From NCBI GenBank assembly GCA_027310725.1, contig DAIDAG010000005.1, positions 1 through 64,000 of the forward strand: a stretch of 64,000 nt of DNA. Direction: 5' to 3'. Shown in pieces: positions 43,977 through 53,035 of this stretch. The translations under genes were made by a program, and so were the position numbers. This stretch comes from Sideroxydans sp. Lineage in GTDB: Bacteria > Pseudomonadota > Gammaproteobacteria > Burkholderiales > Gallionellaceae. The notes beneath the pieces were generated by a model. The model saw only the letters and a program-made list of their open reading frames with translations, was not told where the DNA came from and did not search any database. Each line of letters starts with the position of its first letter. The first letter of the stretch is position 1.

Positions 43977-45134
43977 TCAAGCGGCAGGGATGCATTGGAC
44001 GGCAGGGCGTGGGTTTTGATGTTTGTAGAGATCGGATAACTTGGTCAAAATTAGCTCTCCGGGCGGTCTAGCATAGTGCAGATATATTTTGGTTAATCCA
44101 CCGAAACCCATTTGTCGATAACGTGTCTCGAATTCGTCGTCGCTCGGCCCGTGCGGCAACCCAAGATGAAGTGCCAGTTTATGGTCCTCAACAGCGAATA
44201 GTGGTGTATCCCAGAGAAACTGAGCTGCACCCACTTTAGGTAGCCGAATATGGAAATAGCCATAGCTACTGAGACCGTTTATATCTAGCTCCCCTCCCCA
44301 ACGTCTCTTAAACTGAATCAGTCCATCATCGGGGCGTGCAAAACAGAGCGCGAAGTCGCAGTAGTCAAAGCCATTTTCATTTGCCAATTCAATCGCCAGA
44401 TGGTGGTTGATTGAATTGCTTTTTCCCAGCTGTTTCGAATCGGAAAATACTGTCTCAGGATATCCGCAACGGTTTGCGACCCAATAACGTTTGCCTTTCC
44501 GAATATGCTGATTTCCAAGCATGCAAGCCACCACCTGTTCCCCCAACAGCACGAGGTCGAGTCGTCCGAATTCCAGCGCGAACCGTCGAACCATCTGCGA
44601 AGACATTAGATTTGCGGAACTGCCGTGCCTTGCTCTTGCGAAAGGCTGGAGCATTTCACGGTCTATGCGGTCGATCTCTGCTGTGTCCAATTCCTGTTGC
44701 ACGCGATAGTACGGCCGTAGTTTGAGAAGACTTCGGCGCAATCTATCATCGTATTTAGCCATTATCTCTTCGATAGGCTTATTCAGCGGTACGATGGTGC
44801 GCAGATATTTAGGCACACGTAATGCGCCCGGGATTGGTATCGCACTGACGAATACCATCTGACTCATTTGGTTTCTGCCCATCTGGGTTTCATCTTCAAC
44901 CTTCTCTACCCCCAAGATTATCTTGGCCAGCTCCCGGTGTGCTTTGCAACCCACATAGAGGATGTTATATGGACTGTCTTCTAGTTGGTGGAGTCTAGTT
45001 ATTTCCCAGCGCCATATACATGCTCGGTCTAGCTTTTCTCGAAGCCAGGCGGCAACCTCTTTACACTCAAAGCGCATGGAGGGCGATATGAGTTTATGAA
45101 TCAGTACCGCCGCGTATTTTCTATATTTACTCAT
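43977..45134 (-). CDS. FemAB/GNAT-like acyltransferase-fold protein
   Basis: A 385-residue cytoplasmic protein with no signal peptide. The C-terminal half resembles the GNAT/FemAB-like BioF2-type domain: VVACMLGNQHIRKGKRYWVA, then LAIELANENGFDYCDFALCF and GLIQFKRRWGGELD. Such proteins often accompany exopolysaccharide/exosortase loci and may acylate or aminoacylate sugars or peptides. No catalytic residue can be assigned with confidence. It opens the AT-rich region and diverges from the PEP-CTERM gene. Confidence 0.55.
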   Translation of the reverse strand: MSKYRKYAAVLIHKLISPSMRFECKEVAAWLREKLDRACIWRWEITRLHQLEDSPYNILYVGCKAHRELAKIILGVEKVEDETQMGRNQMSQMVFVSAIPIPGALRVPKYLRTIVPLNKPIEEIMAKYDDRLRRSLLKLRPYYRVQQELDTAEIDRIDREMLQPFARARHGSSANLMSSQMVRRFALEFGRLDLVLLGEQVVACMLGNQHIRKGKRYWVANRCGYPETVFSDSKQLGKSNSINHHLAIELANENGFDYCDFALCFARPDDGLIQFKRRWGGELDINGLSSYGYFHIRLPKVGAAQFLWDTPLFAVEDHKLALHLGLPHGPSDDEFETRYRQMGFGGLTKIYLHYARPPGELILTKLSDLYKHQNPRPAVQCIPAA

Positions 45135-45275
45135 GCTCCCGAATTTGAATTAGAGAATAATCATTCAAATGGAAGAAAGAGCAGGCATGAACTACATGCG
45201 AGTGTCTTGCGCTGACTTAACACCCCATTTTCGAGTCAGCATACACTAATTGCTGTTTCCGAAAATAGTGCGGAT

Positions 45276-45310
45276 GGCTTAAACCATTGTTGCGAGTAAT
45301 GGTTTAAGCC
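45276..45310. repeat. Perfect 13-bp inverted repeat
   Basis: GGCTTAAACCATT (45276-45288) and AATGGTTTAAGCC (45298-45310) are separated by 9 bp. No U tract follows, so it is not an obvious intrinsic terminator. It could be an operator, an attenuator of the PEP-CTERM transcript, or the left-over end of a mobile element. Confidence 0.6.
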
Positions 45311-45442
45311 CTGTGGCCTTGCAAAATCGTCCGACGAATACAAATGTCTCAAATTACAGAAGGAGGCAGCAAGTAAGAATCCTATGATGTGATTACGTCG
45401 ACTCAGAGTTGATGCGCTCTTAATTCAGGTACATTATTGCCT

Positions 45443-45471
45443 TGACTGAGAAAGCTAATTTAAGTAGTATA
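45443..45471 (+). promoter_or_regulatory. Sigma-70 promoter for the PEP-CTERM gene
   Basis: TTGACT (45443-45448) and TAGTAT (45466-45471) with a 17-bp spacer, about 75 bp ahead of the ATG at 45548. This is one of the best consensus matches in the window. Confidence 0.65.
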
Positions 45472-45547
45472 AAAAATAGGGTTATAGTTTAGCGTCTGGA
45501 AGCAAGGAAGCTAAATGAATCTAGTAGCGAACAATAAGGGGATTGCT

Positions 45548-46033
45548 ATGCGCCTTTTTAAAATATTCAATTCAGTAGCCTTTGCAGGCATTCTTGCTGT
45601 TAGCAACGCAAGCTATGCAACAGACCATGATGTGAATGGGTCAACTAGTCGTTTTAACTCCTCGTACTCTTTTACCCAGTTGGCGTCAAAAATTGACGAG
45701 TCAGATATGGATATATTACTGTTCAAACAGAACAGCAAGATCAGTCCATTTCGTCATAGCGACGAGAGTAAGGCATTGGGCGCGATACACTCAGATTTCA
45801 CCTTCAACCTTGGCGATAGAAAACATATGGCGTTGCTGGTTGGTGAAAATGAACATTTATCATTTCTTGAGGATCATGGTGGTGAACATGATTTTGACGG
45901 GAGACATTCTGAACATTCTGATAAGTACAGACCTGTAGAAGCCGTTCCTGAACCTAGGGGTTTTATTATGATGTTGGCAGGGTTCGGTTTGTTTTTTTTA
46001 ATATCCCGTCATCGCAAGAATAGTAGTCTTTAA
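45548..46033 (+). CDS. Short PEP-CTERM sorting-signal protein
   Basis: A 161-residue secreted protein: signal peptide MRLFKIFNSVAFAGILAVSN with cleavage near SYA-T, and a hydrophilic body with a His/Asp/Glu-rich segment (residues about 113-132: EDHGGEHDFDGRHSEHSD). The C-terminal sorting signal is VPEPRGFIMMLAGFGLFFLI followed by basic SRHRKN. The VPEP motif, hydrophobic helix and Arg-rich end are the exosortase recognition signal, so it should be a substrate of XrtB encoded 2 kb downstream. AAGGGG precedes ATG 45548. Confidence 0.85.
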   Translation: MRLFKIFNSVAFAGILAVSNASYATDHDVNGSTSRFNSSYSFTQLASKIDESDMDILLFKQNSKISPFRHSDESKALGAIHSDFTFNLGDRKHMALLVGENEHLSFLEDHGGEHDFDGRHSEHSDKYRPVEAVPEPRGFIMMLAGFGLFFLISRHRKNSSL

Positions 46034-46781
46034 AAAGCTTTAACAACCTACCTGACTTAAATAACCCTGCTATCTTGGCGGGGTTTGACTTTATTTACGC
46101 GTAACCGATGAACGGCGTCAAGCTACAATAGCGTTAAATATTTGCTGCACAGGCGAGCGAAATGACATTCGGATGCGGAAGGATCTCGTTTAGATGGGAC
46201 AAATGGCGTTGCCAACTATGTCCAACATTCAGCTTGAGTTAATCAGTCTGGCTACATCTGATTCCGCTCAGCCTCCGCGAATTCATGGAAGGCCGGAACG
46301 ACAGTTCTTCCCTCATTACTTCCCGCACGATTCCCAAAGCTCACAACTAATGCAATTCAGGTTCTACAACGAAGGTGGAATCTCTTTATTGTTGAATGCG
46401 AATCTCCATTTTCTCGTGTCGAAAACGAGAAAAATCTCAGCGCTAGCGTCGCTATAGGCTTAATGGCAATGAGCTTATGGCTGTATATTTCGGCTGGCGA
46501 AGAAGAATGACGAGTTGAGCGGGCGCAATTGATTCGAGAATCACTGATTGGCGATTTTTCATACCGCCCTTTACAGGGCGAATCTTCGAAAATCATCAAT
46601 GTACTGCAATGGCGTATCGTTCACGGCCGGTACTCCCTGAAAAACTGGCAATTAAGGCCGGATATGTCGGTCATCATGCCCAAGGTAAAGTTAGGTTTGC
46701 CAAGATAAATAAGTCGCCACGAATGGAGGAGTAAATCAGCACTTCTTTTGTTAATTTACGAAACTTGATAGGGAGTATATT
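46034..46781. other. 748-bp gap with a weak hairpin and possible gene remnant
   Basis: A short AACCC..GGGTT hairpin after the PEP-CTERM stop (about 46062-46087) could end its transcript. The frame at 46358-46708 may be a decayed gene (see separate entry). A second frame at 46194-46457 has no recognisable protein character. GGGAG at 46771-46775 is the epsD ribosome binding site. Confidence 0.5.
46358..46708 (+). pseudogene. Possible decayed reading frame
   Basis: One frame is open for 116 codons except for a single TGA at 46508-46510. The part before the stop includes a membrane-like stretch SVAIGLMAMSLWLYIS, and the part after it is soluble-looking (RVERAQLIRESLIGDF). I do not recognise the family, and chance cannot be ruled out. 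Confidence 0.2.
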
Positions 46782-47660
46782 TTGATTGGTATTGATATTG
46801 TGCCGCTCATAAAGACCCAGTTGCTTAAGTTATTAAAGCGCATTTTTCTCATGGCATTGATACTGGGAACGGTTTTCTGTCTGTCCGCTTGTGGCAGCAA
46901 AGATAAAAAAGCAAGGCAGGCGCTAGTCAGAGTGAACGGCGAGGAAATCACACTACTCCAGCTCAACGATGAGCTAAAACGTTCTGGAGTCAATGCAGAA
47001 CAGCAAGAAGCAGCGACCAAGCAATTGTTGGAGGCTTTGATTGATCGCCAGTTGATTGTGGATGAAGCGAGGCGCAATAAAATTGATCGAACTCCTGAAG
47101 TCATGCAGGGGATCGAGCGCGCGAAGGCGCAGATTATTGTTCAGGCATTCCTAAAAAGCATCGATGACAATATCGCGAAGCCTTCCATGGTCGAAATTGA
47201 TGACTACTTTCAGAAGCATCCGGAGTTCTTCACTCAGCGCAAACAATATGACATGCAGCAGCTTGTTATCGCCACCAAAGACATTAGTAATGAACTCATG
47301 TTAGCCATAGAGTCTGCGAAGTCTCTGGACGAGGTTACGGCATGGCTGGATAAGCATAACGTACGCTATGAAAGCGGCCAGTTATCACGCAATTCCACTG
47401 ACTTGCCAGAGGATATGCTGGCGAAGTTTAAGGATATACATAAGGGGCAGCTATTCACCGTCAATGCGGGTGAAAACAGCCTGATAAATTTCGTCACTAG
47501 TATCAAGGATATTCCCGTCACGGCAAAAATTGCAGCACCACAGATTGAGCAATATTTAATCAACATAAAAATCAAAGAGGCCGCAGAGGCCGAAGTTACA
47601 CACTTGCGGGCATTGGCGAAAATCGAATATCTCAATGCTACTGCGCCGGTTGCTCCCTAG
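46782..47660 (+). CDS. epsD: EpsD-family peptidyl-prolyl cis-trans isomerase lipoprotein
   Basis: A 292-residue SurA/parvulin-like lipoprotein of exosortase-linked EPS loci. A charged N-terminus (KTQLLKLLKRIF) and hydrophobic core lead to the lipobox CLSAC. The SurA-N-like region VRVNGEEITLLQLNDELKRS and a long helical chaperone part follow, with a parvulin-like segment around YDMQQLVIATKDISNELM. It likely aids folding or export of EPS machinery in the periplasm. TTG at 46782, six bases after GGGAG, is the best-placed start; GTG at 46800 is also possible. Confidence 0.82.
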   Translation: MIGIDIVPLIKTQLLKLLKRIFLMALILGTVFCLSACGSKDKKARQALVRVNGEEITLLQLNDELKRSGVNAEQQEAATKQLLEALIDRQLIVDEARRNKIDRTPEVMQGIERAKAQIIVQAFLKSIDDNIAKPSMVEIDDYFQKHPEFFTQRKQYDMQQLVIATKDISNELMLAIESAKSLDEVTAWLDKHNVRYESGQLSRNSTDLPEDMLAKFKDIHKGQLFTVNAGENSLINFVTSIKDIPVTAKIAAPQIEQYLINIKIKEAAEAEVTHLRALAKIEYLNATAPVAP

Positions 47661-47713
47661 ATCAACCTCATGGAATAGTAATGATGCTCTGGATATTCAA
47701 GTTACGCAGCTTT

Positions 47714-47741
47714 CCGGTCGTGGTGAGCCTGTCGAATCCGG
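47714..47741. repeat. REP-like intergenic repeat unit
   Basis: CCGG..GTGGTGAGCCTGTCGAA..CCGG follows the widespread GTGGTGAGCCTGTCGAA intergenic repeat type. A related reversed fragment CCCTCGACAAGCGGA follows at 47781. It sits in the 211-bp gap between epsD and xrtB and belongs to the same general class as the unit within scpB. Confidence 0.5.
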
Positions 47742-47871
47742 AATAGGGGGCGGTTAACATTCAATATGTTAGCTTGCCAGCCCTCGACAAGCGGACTTGA
47801 TTGGCGTTTTCTTATTCATATCAAGCTCAATGCGAGCGGTTTAGTTAAGCAGAATTTTCTATTGTCAGGGA

Positions 47872-48828
47872 GTGGCTATAATTGCCGCGAACGAAATAGA
47901 AGCTTGGGACACAACAAATAATTCAGTCATGGCCAATTTAAAATGCAGGTTGTATACCCTGAAACTAGCCATGACAGAGTGGTGGCCTATTTTGTTGGGA
48001 ATGCTAATCTTGTATCTTCCCACTCTCTTCGATTTATTCAACGGATTGTGGGTTACCGAAGAACAAGCTCATGGGCCGATTATCCTGGCACTTTCAATTT
48101 GGCTTATCCATCGTCAATGGCAGTCTATGATGGAAAGGAATTCGGGAAATCCTGCCCCAATCTTGGGGTGGACAGTTTTTGTAATAGCGTTAGTGCTTTA
48201 CATTATTGGCCGTTCGCAGCAGATCATGTTATTTGAACTTGGCTCATTTATTTGGATGCTCGTTGCCATTCTGTTGATCAGGCGAGGCTTTGGGGGATTC
48301 AAGGTCATGTGGTTCCCGTTGTTCTTTATGCTGTTCATGATTCCATTACCGGGTACAGTTGTCACTACCCTTACCATGCCGATGAAAGTGGCGGTTTCTT
48401 ACGCAACAGACAATATTTTATACTGGGCGGGTTACCCTATTGCGCGTAATGGAGTCGTTTTGCAGATTGGGCAGTATCAACTTCTGGTTGCCGATGCTTG
48501 CGCCGGTCTTCAGACATTGCTGACACTGGAAGCACTAGGCCTGTTTTACCTGAATGTTGTTCGCCACTCATCAGTTTTCAGAAATGTGGCGCTAGCCATT
48601 TTAATTGTACCCATCTCATTTTCTGCCAATGTGATACGCGTCATCACACTCACACTGATCACATACCATTTTGGAGACGAAGCCGGACAGGGATTCCTGC
48701 ATGTGTTTGCAGGTATAGCTTTGTTCCTGAGTGCATTGATATTGATAATGGGCATGGATGCATTGTTGCAATTATTTGTCAAAACACGGGCGGCAAGAAC
48801 TGTTCGGTTGACGAGAAAATTCGAATGA
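47872..48828 (+). CDS. xrtB: Exosortase B
   Basis: A 318-residue polytopic membrane transpeptidase of the PEP-CTERM sorting system, about eight hydrophobic segments. The catalytic triad is visible: Cys in VADACAGLQTLLTLEALGLF, Arg in SFSANVIRVITLTLITYHFG and His in GQGFLHVFAG. These blocks match the XrtB subtype. It would cleave the VPEP signal of secreted proteins and attach them to an envelope polysaccharide or lipid. The start is uncertain: GTG 47872 lies too close to AGGGAG, and ATG 47929 lacks a site. It overlaps epsI by 4 bp. Confidence 0.92.
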   Translation: MAIIAANEIEAWDTTNNSVMANLKCRLYTLKLAMTEWWPILLGMLILYLPTLFDLFNGLWVTEEQAHGPIILALSIWLIHRQWQSMMERNSGNPAPILGWTVFVIALVLYIIGRSQQIMLFELGSFIWMLVAILLIRRGFGGFKVMWFPLFFMLFMIPLPGTVVTTLTMPMKVAVSYATDNILYWAGYPIARNGVVLQIGQYQLLVADACAGLQTLLTLEALGLFYLNVVRHSSVFRNVALAILIVPISFSANVIRVITLTLITYHFGDEAGQGFLHVFAGIALFLSALILIMGMDALLQLFVKTRAARTVRLTRKFE

Positions 48829-49502
48829 AAAAGCCTTTGATCGTCAACATTGCCTTGGGTGTTTTCATGACATTGTCCAGCGCTTTGGCTTGGTTCATGA
48901 CGCCATCCACTCAAGAACAGGAAAAAATTAACCTTGAAACCCTGATTCCAGGGAAATTTGGCAATTGGAAGATTGAGCCAGCCACTTTAGCTCTTATAGT
49001 CGATCCCTATACCCAAAAAACTATTGAAAAAATTTACAGCCAAACTCTGTCCCGGACATATATTAATAACAAAGGCGAGCGTGTCATGCTTTCAATCGCG
49101 TATGGTAGAAACCAAATCACGGATTTACATGTTCATAGACCTGAGCAGTGTTATCTAGCAAGTGGTTTTGACATAAGCGAAGTAACGAAGACATTTATTG
49201 ATACATCAATCGGGCGGATACCGGTGATGCGTCTTGTGGCGAAGCAGGGAATTCGAAATGAACCAATAACCTATTGGATTAGAATAGGCAACTCAATTAC
49301 CCGAGGCTGGATTGAGCAAAAGATAGCGGCTATAGCTTATGGTATGACCAGAGAGGTACCGGATGGGCTACTGTTTCGAATTTCTACAATATCCAACGAT
49401 GAACAAGATTCCTATAGGATACAGAACGCGTTCTTATTGGACCTGTTGCAGGCAGTGCGTGGCGACGACAGATTCTGGTTGGTAGGCAAGCTGACTCCAT
49501 GA
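48825..49502 (+). CDS. epsI: EpsI, exosortase B-associated protein
   Basis: A 225-residue EpsI-domain protein with an N-terminal membrane anchor (MKKPLIVNIALGVFMTLSSA). Typical motifs are IPGKFGNWKIE, SIAYGRNQITDLHVHRPEQC and YLASGFDIS. EpsI is often fused to or coded beside exosortases and is needed for EPS production in some bacteria; its biochemical role is unknown. The ATGA overlap with xrtB supports the B-type assignment. A 165-bp gap follows before epsE. Confidence 0.92.
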   Translation: MKKPLIVNIALGVFMTLSSALAWFMTPSTQEQEKINLETLIPGKFGNWKIEPATLALIVDPYTQKTIEKIYSQTLSRTYINNKGERVMLSIAYGRNQITDLHVHRPEQCYLASGFDISEVTKTFIDTSIGRIPVMRLVAKQGIRNEPITYWIRIGNSITRGWIEQKIAAIAYGMTREVPDGLLFRISTISNDEQDSYRIQNAFLLDLLQAVRGDDRFWLVGKLTP

Positions 49503-49667
49503 AAGCCAAGTCAATGCGAATATTGATAAGCGTGATGTATTGCAAATTTCAATATAATGAATTTCGTATAGATTGGCTGAGAGCAAATATACTCAGCTAC
49601 AAGCCCTACGCAAGATGTGTAGTTAATTAGCTTACTTATGGGATAATTTGGACGGGAGATATGAACT

Positions 49668-50231
49668 ATGAGCAAGGTATTTTTTATTGTGTTTTCGTCG
49701 CTTTTCATATATTCGAATTTTGAATTGGTCTATGCGGCGGACAAGCCCGACGTATATCATTTACATCAGGGAGACAAAATACTGATTTCTGTCTGGCGTG
49801 AAGAGACATTGCAGAAGGAAGTAATCGTGCTGCCTGATGGAAGTGTCACGTTTCCTCTGATTGGACGCGTTGAAGTGGCGGGATTAAGTACGCCAGAAGT
49901 AGAGCAAAGTATTACAAAAAAACTAAAGACATATTTACCAGAACCTATTGTCACGGTATTAATTGTCGGAATCGACGGAAATCGTGCATATGTTATGGGG
50001 AAAGTTGTGCATCCCGGATCACTGATCATCAGTGGACCCACTACCGTGTTGCAGGCCATCAGCATTGCAGGAGGCTTTGAAAAATTTGCTGATGAAAGCA
50101 GCATCAAAGTGATCCGCGTCAAACCGGAGGGACAGGAAATACTACCTGTGGATTATAAGGATATTATTTCGGGCAAGAACATATCGACCAATATTCAGCT
50201 TAAAGCGGGTGATACTCTTGTAGTGCCCTGA
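49668..50231 (+). CDS. epsE: Polysaccharide export protein EpsE (Wza-like, short)
   Basis: A 187-residue Poly_export/SLBB protein. The N-terminal secretion signal is MSKVFFIVFSSLFIYSNFEL with cleavage near VYA-A; there is no lipobox, unlike Wza. The export domain (VYHLHQGDKILISVWREETL, LPDGSVTFPLIGRVEVAGLS) is followed by one SLBB domain (GNRAYVMGKVVHPGSLIISG). It should form part of the trans-envelope export channel. It sits in the standard order after epsI. Confidence 0.92.
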   Translation: MSKVFFIVFSSLFIYSNFELVYAADKPDVYHLHQGDKILISVWREETLQKEVIVLPDGSVTFPLIGRVEVAGLSTPEVEQSITKKLKTYLPEPIVTVLIVGIDGNRAYVMGKVVHPGSLIISGPTTVLQAISIAGGFEKFADESSIKVIRVKPEGQEILPVDYKDIISGKNISTNIQLKAGDTLVVP

Positions 50232-50322
50232 GTTGTTAATATTTTTCCATTCTCTTCATCAGATTTTCAGTTAGAGATTCGAGTTGAATTTAAAAAATAA
50301 AATTAAGAAACGGGGAAATTTG

Positions 50323-51453
50323 GTGAACGCAAGACGACTTGCCGGGATTTTCATTTTGCTGACTGGAAATATAGTTTATACACAGCAAGGGTGGGCGGAC
50401 TCTTGGCAACAGTCCATATCATCTACAATTTCGGCAGGGTACGATACAAATCCAGCCATGTTTGCATCTTCTCCTGGAGGAGCGTGGGTGGATTTATTCG
50501 AGCCACGCTATACGCTTATGGGAAACATCGGCGAGAATGAAATTAAAACTGGGCTAAATTTACAGCTGGCAAGTTCATCCAATAAAACGTTAAGCCCAAC
50601 CCGTGAAAATCCCTCAGGATTCCTGAATTGGTTACGCAAGAGCGACGCTGGTGAATTTGGAATTTCCACCGGCTATTCTCAAATGGCAACTCGCGATGCC
50701 GGAATTGACGCAACAGGACAAGTTCCCGCTACCAGCATCCGTACTTCTCGAACCCTGTCTGGAAAATGGGACAAAGAATTAAGTGAATATAATACACTTT
50801 CAGCGGATAGTACTTATGAAAGTGTTAGCTATCAGGGAGGGGGGCCATTCCTTGATTATTCCTCGCAATCCGCTGGTCTGAAATTCAGCCGTGCTTTAAA
50901 CGAAAAATTAAAGGCCTTTTTTGATGTTTCAGATACTGAATTCGTGTTAACGGGCGTTAGTCAATCCAGTCACAGTGTTGATGCAATATTAGGCATGAAC
51001 TGGAAGGGTGAGTACGTCGATTCAACTTTGCAAGGGGGGCAATCCAGAACAGGAGGGGGGGTATCTTACCCGACTGGTTTGGCAACAATCCATTACACTG
51101 GCTCGCGGAGCCAACTAAACTTGAACGTAAGTCGCTTGGTTTTACCTAGCGGGTTTGGCGGTTTTGTCAGAACTGATCAGTTGGGGAGTAATTGGAACTA
51201 TGCGTTGAGCGAGTACAGCAATGTCGGTATTGATCTCACCCGTATAAATAATACTCTTCTAAATAATACTCTTGTTTTTGAAAATATCACTAGTTCTGCT
51301 ACCAACACCGGCGTCTGGATAGATAGAAATCTGACACCGTCATGGAAAATACGTACGTACTTTCTGCGCAGAGTTTTGCAGGGAAGCAGTGTCGGAAGCG
51401 CTTTTTCCAACATGATTGGGCTTTCCTTAACTTACGACAATTCCAATTTATAA
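50323..51453 (+). CDS. Predicted outer membrane beta-barrel protein of the EPS operon (EpsL-like)
   Basis: A 376-residue secreted protein. An N-terminal signal (NARRLAGIFILLTGNIVYTQ to GWA) is followed by alternating beta-strand patterns throughout (SSTISAGYDTNPAMFASSPG, SAGLKFSRALNEKLKAFFDV, IGLSLTYDNSNL at the end), as in EpsL-like or surface barrel proteins. It may form the outer membrane pore that works with the SLBB protein. GTG at 50323 is preferred because GGGGA lies 6 bases upstream; TTG 50284 gives 13 more residues. Confidence 0.72.
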   Translation: MNARRLAGIFILLTGNIVYTQQGWADSWQQSISSTISAGYDTNPAMFASSPGGAWVDLFEPRYTLMGNIGENEIKTGLNLQLASSSNKTLSPTRENPSGFLNWLRKSDAGEFGISTGYSQMATRDAGIDATGQVPATSIRTSRTLSGKWDKELSEYNTLSADSTYESVSYQGGGPFLDYSSQSAGLKFSRALNEKLKAFFDVSDTEFVLTGVSQSSHSVDAILGMNWKGEYVDSTLQGGQSRTGGGVSYPTGLATIHYTGSRSQLNLNVSRLVLPSGFGGFVRTDQLGSNWNYALSEYSNVGIDLTRINNTLLNNTLVFENITSSATNTGVWIDRNLTPSWKIRTYFLRRVLQGSSVGSAFSNMIGLSLTYDNSNL

Positions 51454-51473
51454 ATCCCAACAACTAGATATTT

Positions 51474-52964
51474 ATGCCTGCCGACTACGAACTGACTCTC
51501 TCTGATTACTTATCGATCATGCGCCGTCGTGCGCCCTATCTGATCGGAATTTTTGTGGTGGCTTTAGTCATTGCAATTGTAGTTGCTTTCATCATTCCGC
51601 CAACTTATCGTGCTGCCGGAACCATTATGGTGGAGTCTCAACAAGTGCCTGACGGGGTGGTGCCAACTTCAATAAGAAGCAGTCTTGACCAGAGAATCAA
51701 TGTCATCAAGCAGAGGGTAATGACGCGAGATGGTTTGTTGCAGATTATCAATAAATATAACTTGTTTAGGGATAGCGCCAGTACTCAGTCTACCACCGAA
51801 CTTATTGAAAAAATGCGAAATCGGGTTGTTGTTGAGACTTTGAGCTCCGACGACGCGCACACTAACCAGCAGGGGCTGCCTACAATTGCATTTACTATTT
51901 CATTTGAAGACCAACACCCGGATGTTGCTCTCCACGTCACCAGCGATCTTGTTAATTTATTTCTTGACTGGAACATCAAATTGCGAACAGAGGGTGCTGC
52001 TGAGACTACTCAATTTCTTAGTGATGAGTCAAACAAACTCAAAGCAGAGGTGGATAGGTTGGAAGAGAAAATCAGTGCATACAAAAAGCATAACAGCGAT
52101 AATTTGCCAGAGCAGTTGAATCTGCGCGAAACCATGCTGGCACGTGCTGAGAATGATCTGTATGCGGTAGATAGAGATATCAGGAGCGGCAATGAAGAAC
52201 TTCGTTCTCTGGAAGCTGAACTTTCTGCAGCAAAACATGGAATGAGTGATAATCCATCGCAAACATTGCCTGCACTCAAAGCCGAATACACCAAACTTTC
52301 GGCGATCTACACTGAATCTCATCCAGATATCAGGGCTCTAAAACGTAAAATCGATGCATTGGAACAGGGCTCTGAGACATCGGAGTCAAAAAATATTTCA
52401 GACAATGTTACTAGCTTGGCAGAATTCAAATTGCAGGCAAAAATCGATGCAGTAAATGCCAGACTAGAATCACTTGCACAGCAGAAAAAAATGCTGAAAG
52501 AAAAAATTGGCGAAAATGAACATGCAATGGAGTTGACTCCCCGTGTTGCGCAAGGTCTGGATGTACTTATCCGTGACCGAGACAGCGCCCAAAGAAAGTT
52601 TGACGAACTCCTTAATAAGAAAATGAATGCTCAGATAGCGCAGAATTTGGAAAGCGAGAATAAGTCGGAGCGCTTTACCCTGCTTGAACCTCCAGTATTG
52701 CCGGAAAAGCCCTATAAACCCAATCGAATGAAAATCCTTGCAATTGGTATTTTTCTGGCCCTGGCTTCTTCGGCTGGAGCAGTTATGCTTCTGGAATCAA
52801 TCGACAAGAGGATACGCGGTGTCGAAGCATTCACTCATGTGTTAGGTTATCGGCCATTGGCGGTAATCCCTTTTTTGTATACCGATGAAGAAGTAACACA
52901 TAAAGAGCGAACGCGCATACGTGCGATCTTCTCATCAATATGGCCGCGCTTGAAGTTAAAGTAG
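51474..52964 (+). CDS. epsF: Chain-length determinant protein EpsF (Wzz/PCP family)
   Basis: A 496-residue polysaccharide copolymerase. It has an N-terminal Wzz domain with the first membrane segment (LIGIFVVALVIAIVVAFIIP), a long periplasmic coiled coil (for example SNKLKAEVDRLEEKISAYKK) and a GNVR-like segment. A Pro-rich motif PPVLPEKPYKPNRMK precedes the second membrane segment (ILAIGIFLALASSAGAVMLL). There is no fused kinase; the kinase is the next gene, epsG. It controls polymer length and interacts with EpsG. Confidence 0.92.
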   Translation: MPADYELTLSDYLSIMRRRAPYLIGIFVVALVIAIVVAFIIPPTYRAAGTIMVESQQVPDGVVPTSIRSSLDQRINVIKQRVMTRDGLLQIINKYNLFRDSASTQSTTELIEKMRNRVVVETLSSDDAHTNQQGLPTIAFTISFEDQHPDVALHVTSDLVNLFLDWNIKLRTEGAAETTQFLSDESNKLKAEVDRLEEKISAYKKHNSDNLPEQLNLRETMLARAENDLYAVDRDIRSGNEELRSLEAELSAAKHGMSDNPSQTLPALKAEYTKLSAIYTESHPDIRALKRKIDALEQGSETSESKNISDNVTSLAEFKLQAKIDAVNARLESLAQQKKMLKEKIGENEHAMELTPRVAQGLDVLIRDRDSAQRKFDELLNKKMNAQIAQNLESENKSERFTLLEPPVLPEKPYKPNRMKILAIGIFLALASSAGAVMLLESIDKRIRGVEAFTHVLGYRPLAVIPFLYTDEEVTHKERTRIRAIFSSIWPRLKLK

Positions 52965-53035
52965 CAGCACAATATTCGCAATACAGGCTGAGCATAATGG
53001 TGAAATTTTTAGCGAGAATGGCGTAGGAGGACGTA

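Larger units (their letters stand above)
45135..45547. other. Divergent gap between the GNAT-like and PEP-CTERM genes
   Basis: 413 bp with no gene, holding a perfect 13-bp hairpin (45276-45310) and a sigma-70 promoter (45443-45471) reading towards the PEP-CTERM gene. The remainder shows nothing I can identify. Confidence 0.6.

Noticed and set aside
46194-46457. 88-codon plus-strand frame between the PEP-CTERM gene and epsD
   Set aside because: No ribosome binding site, no recognisable family and a composition unlike the neighbouring proteins.
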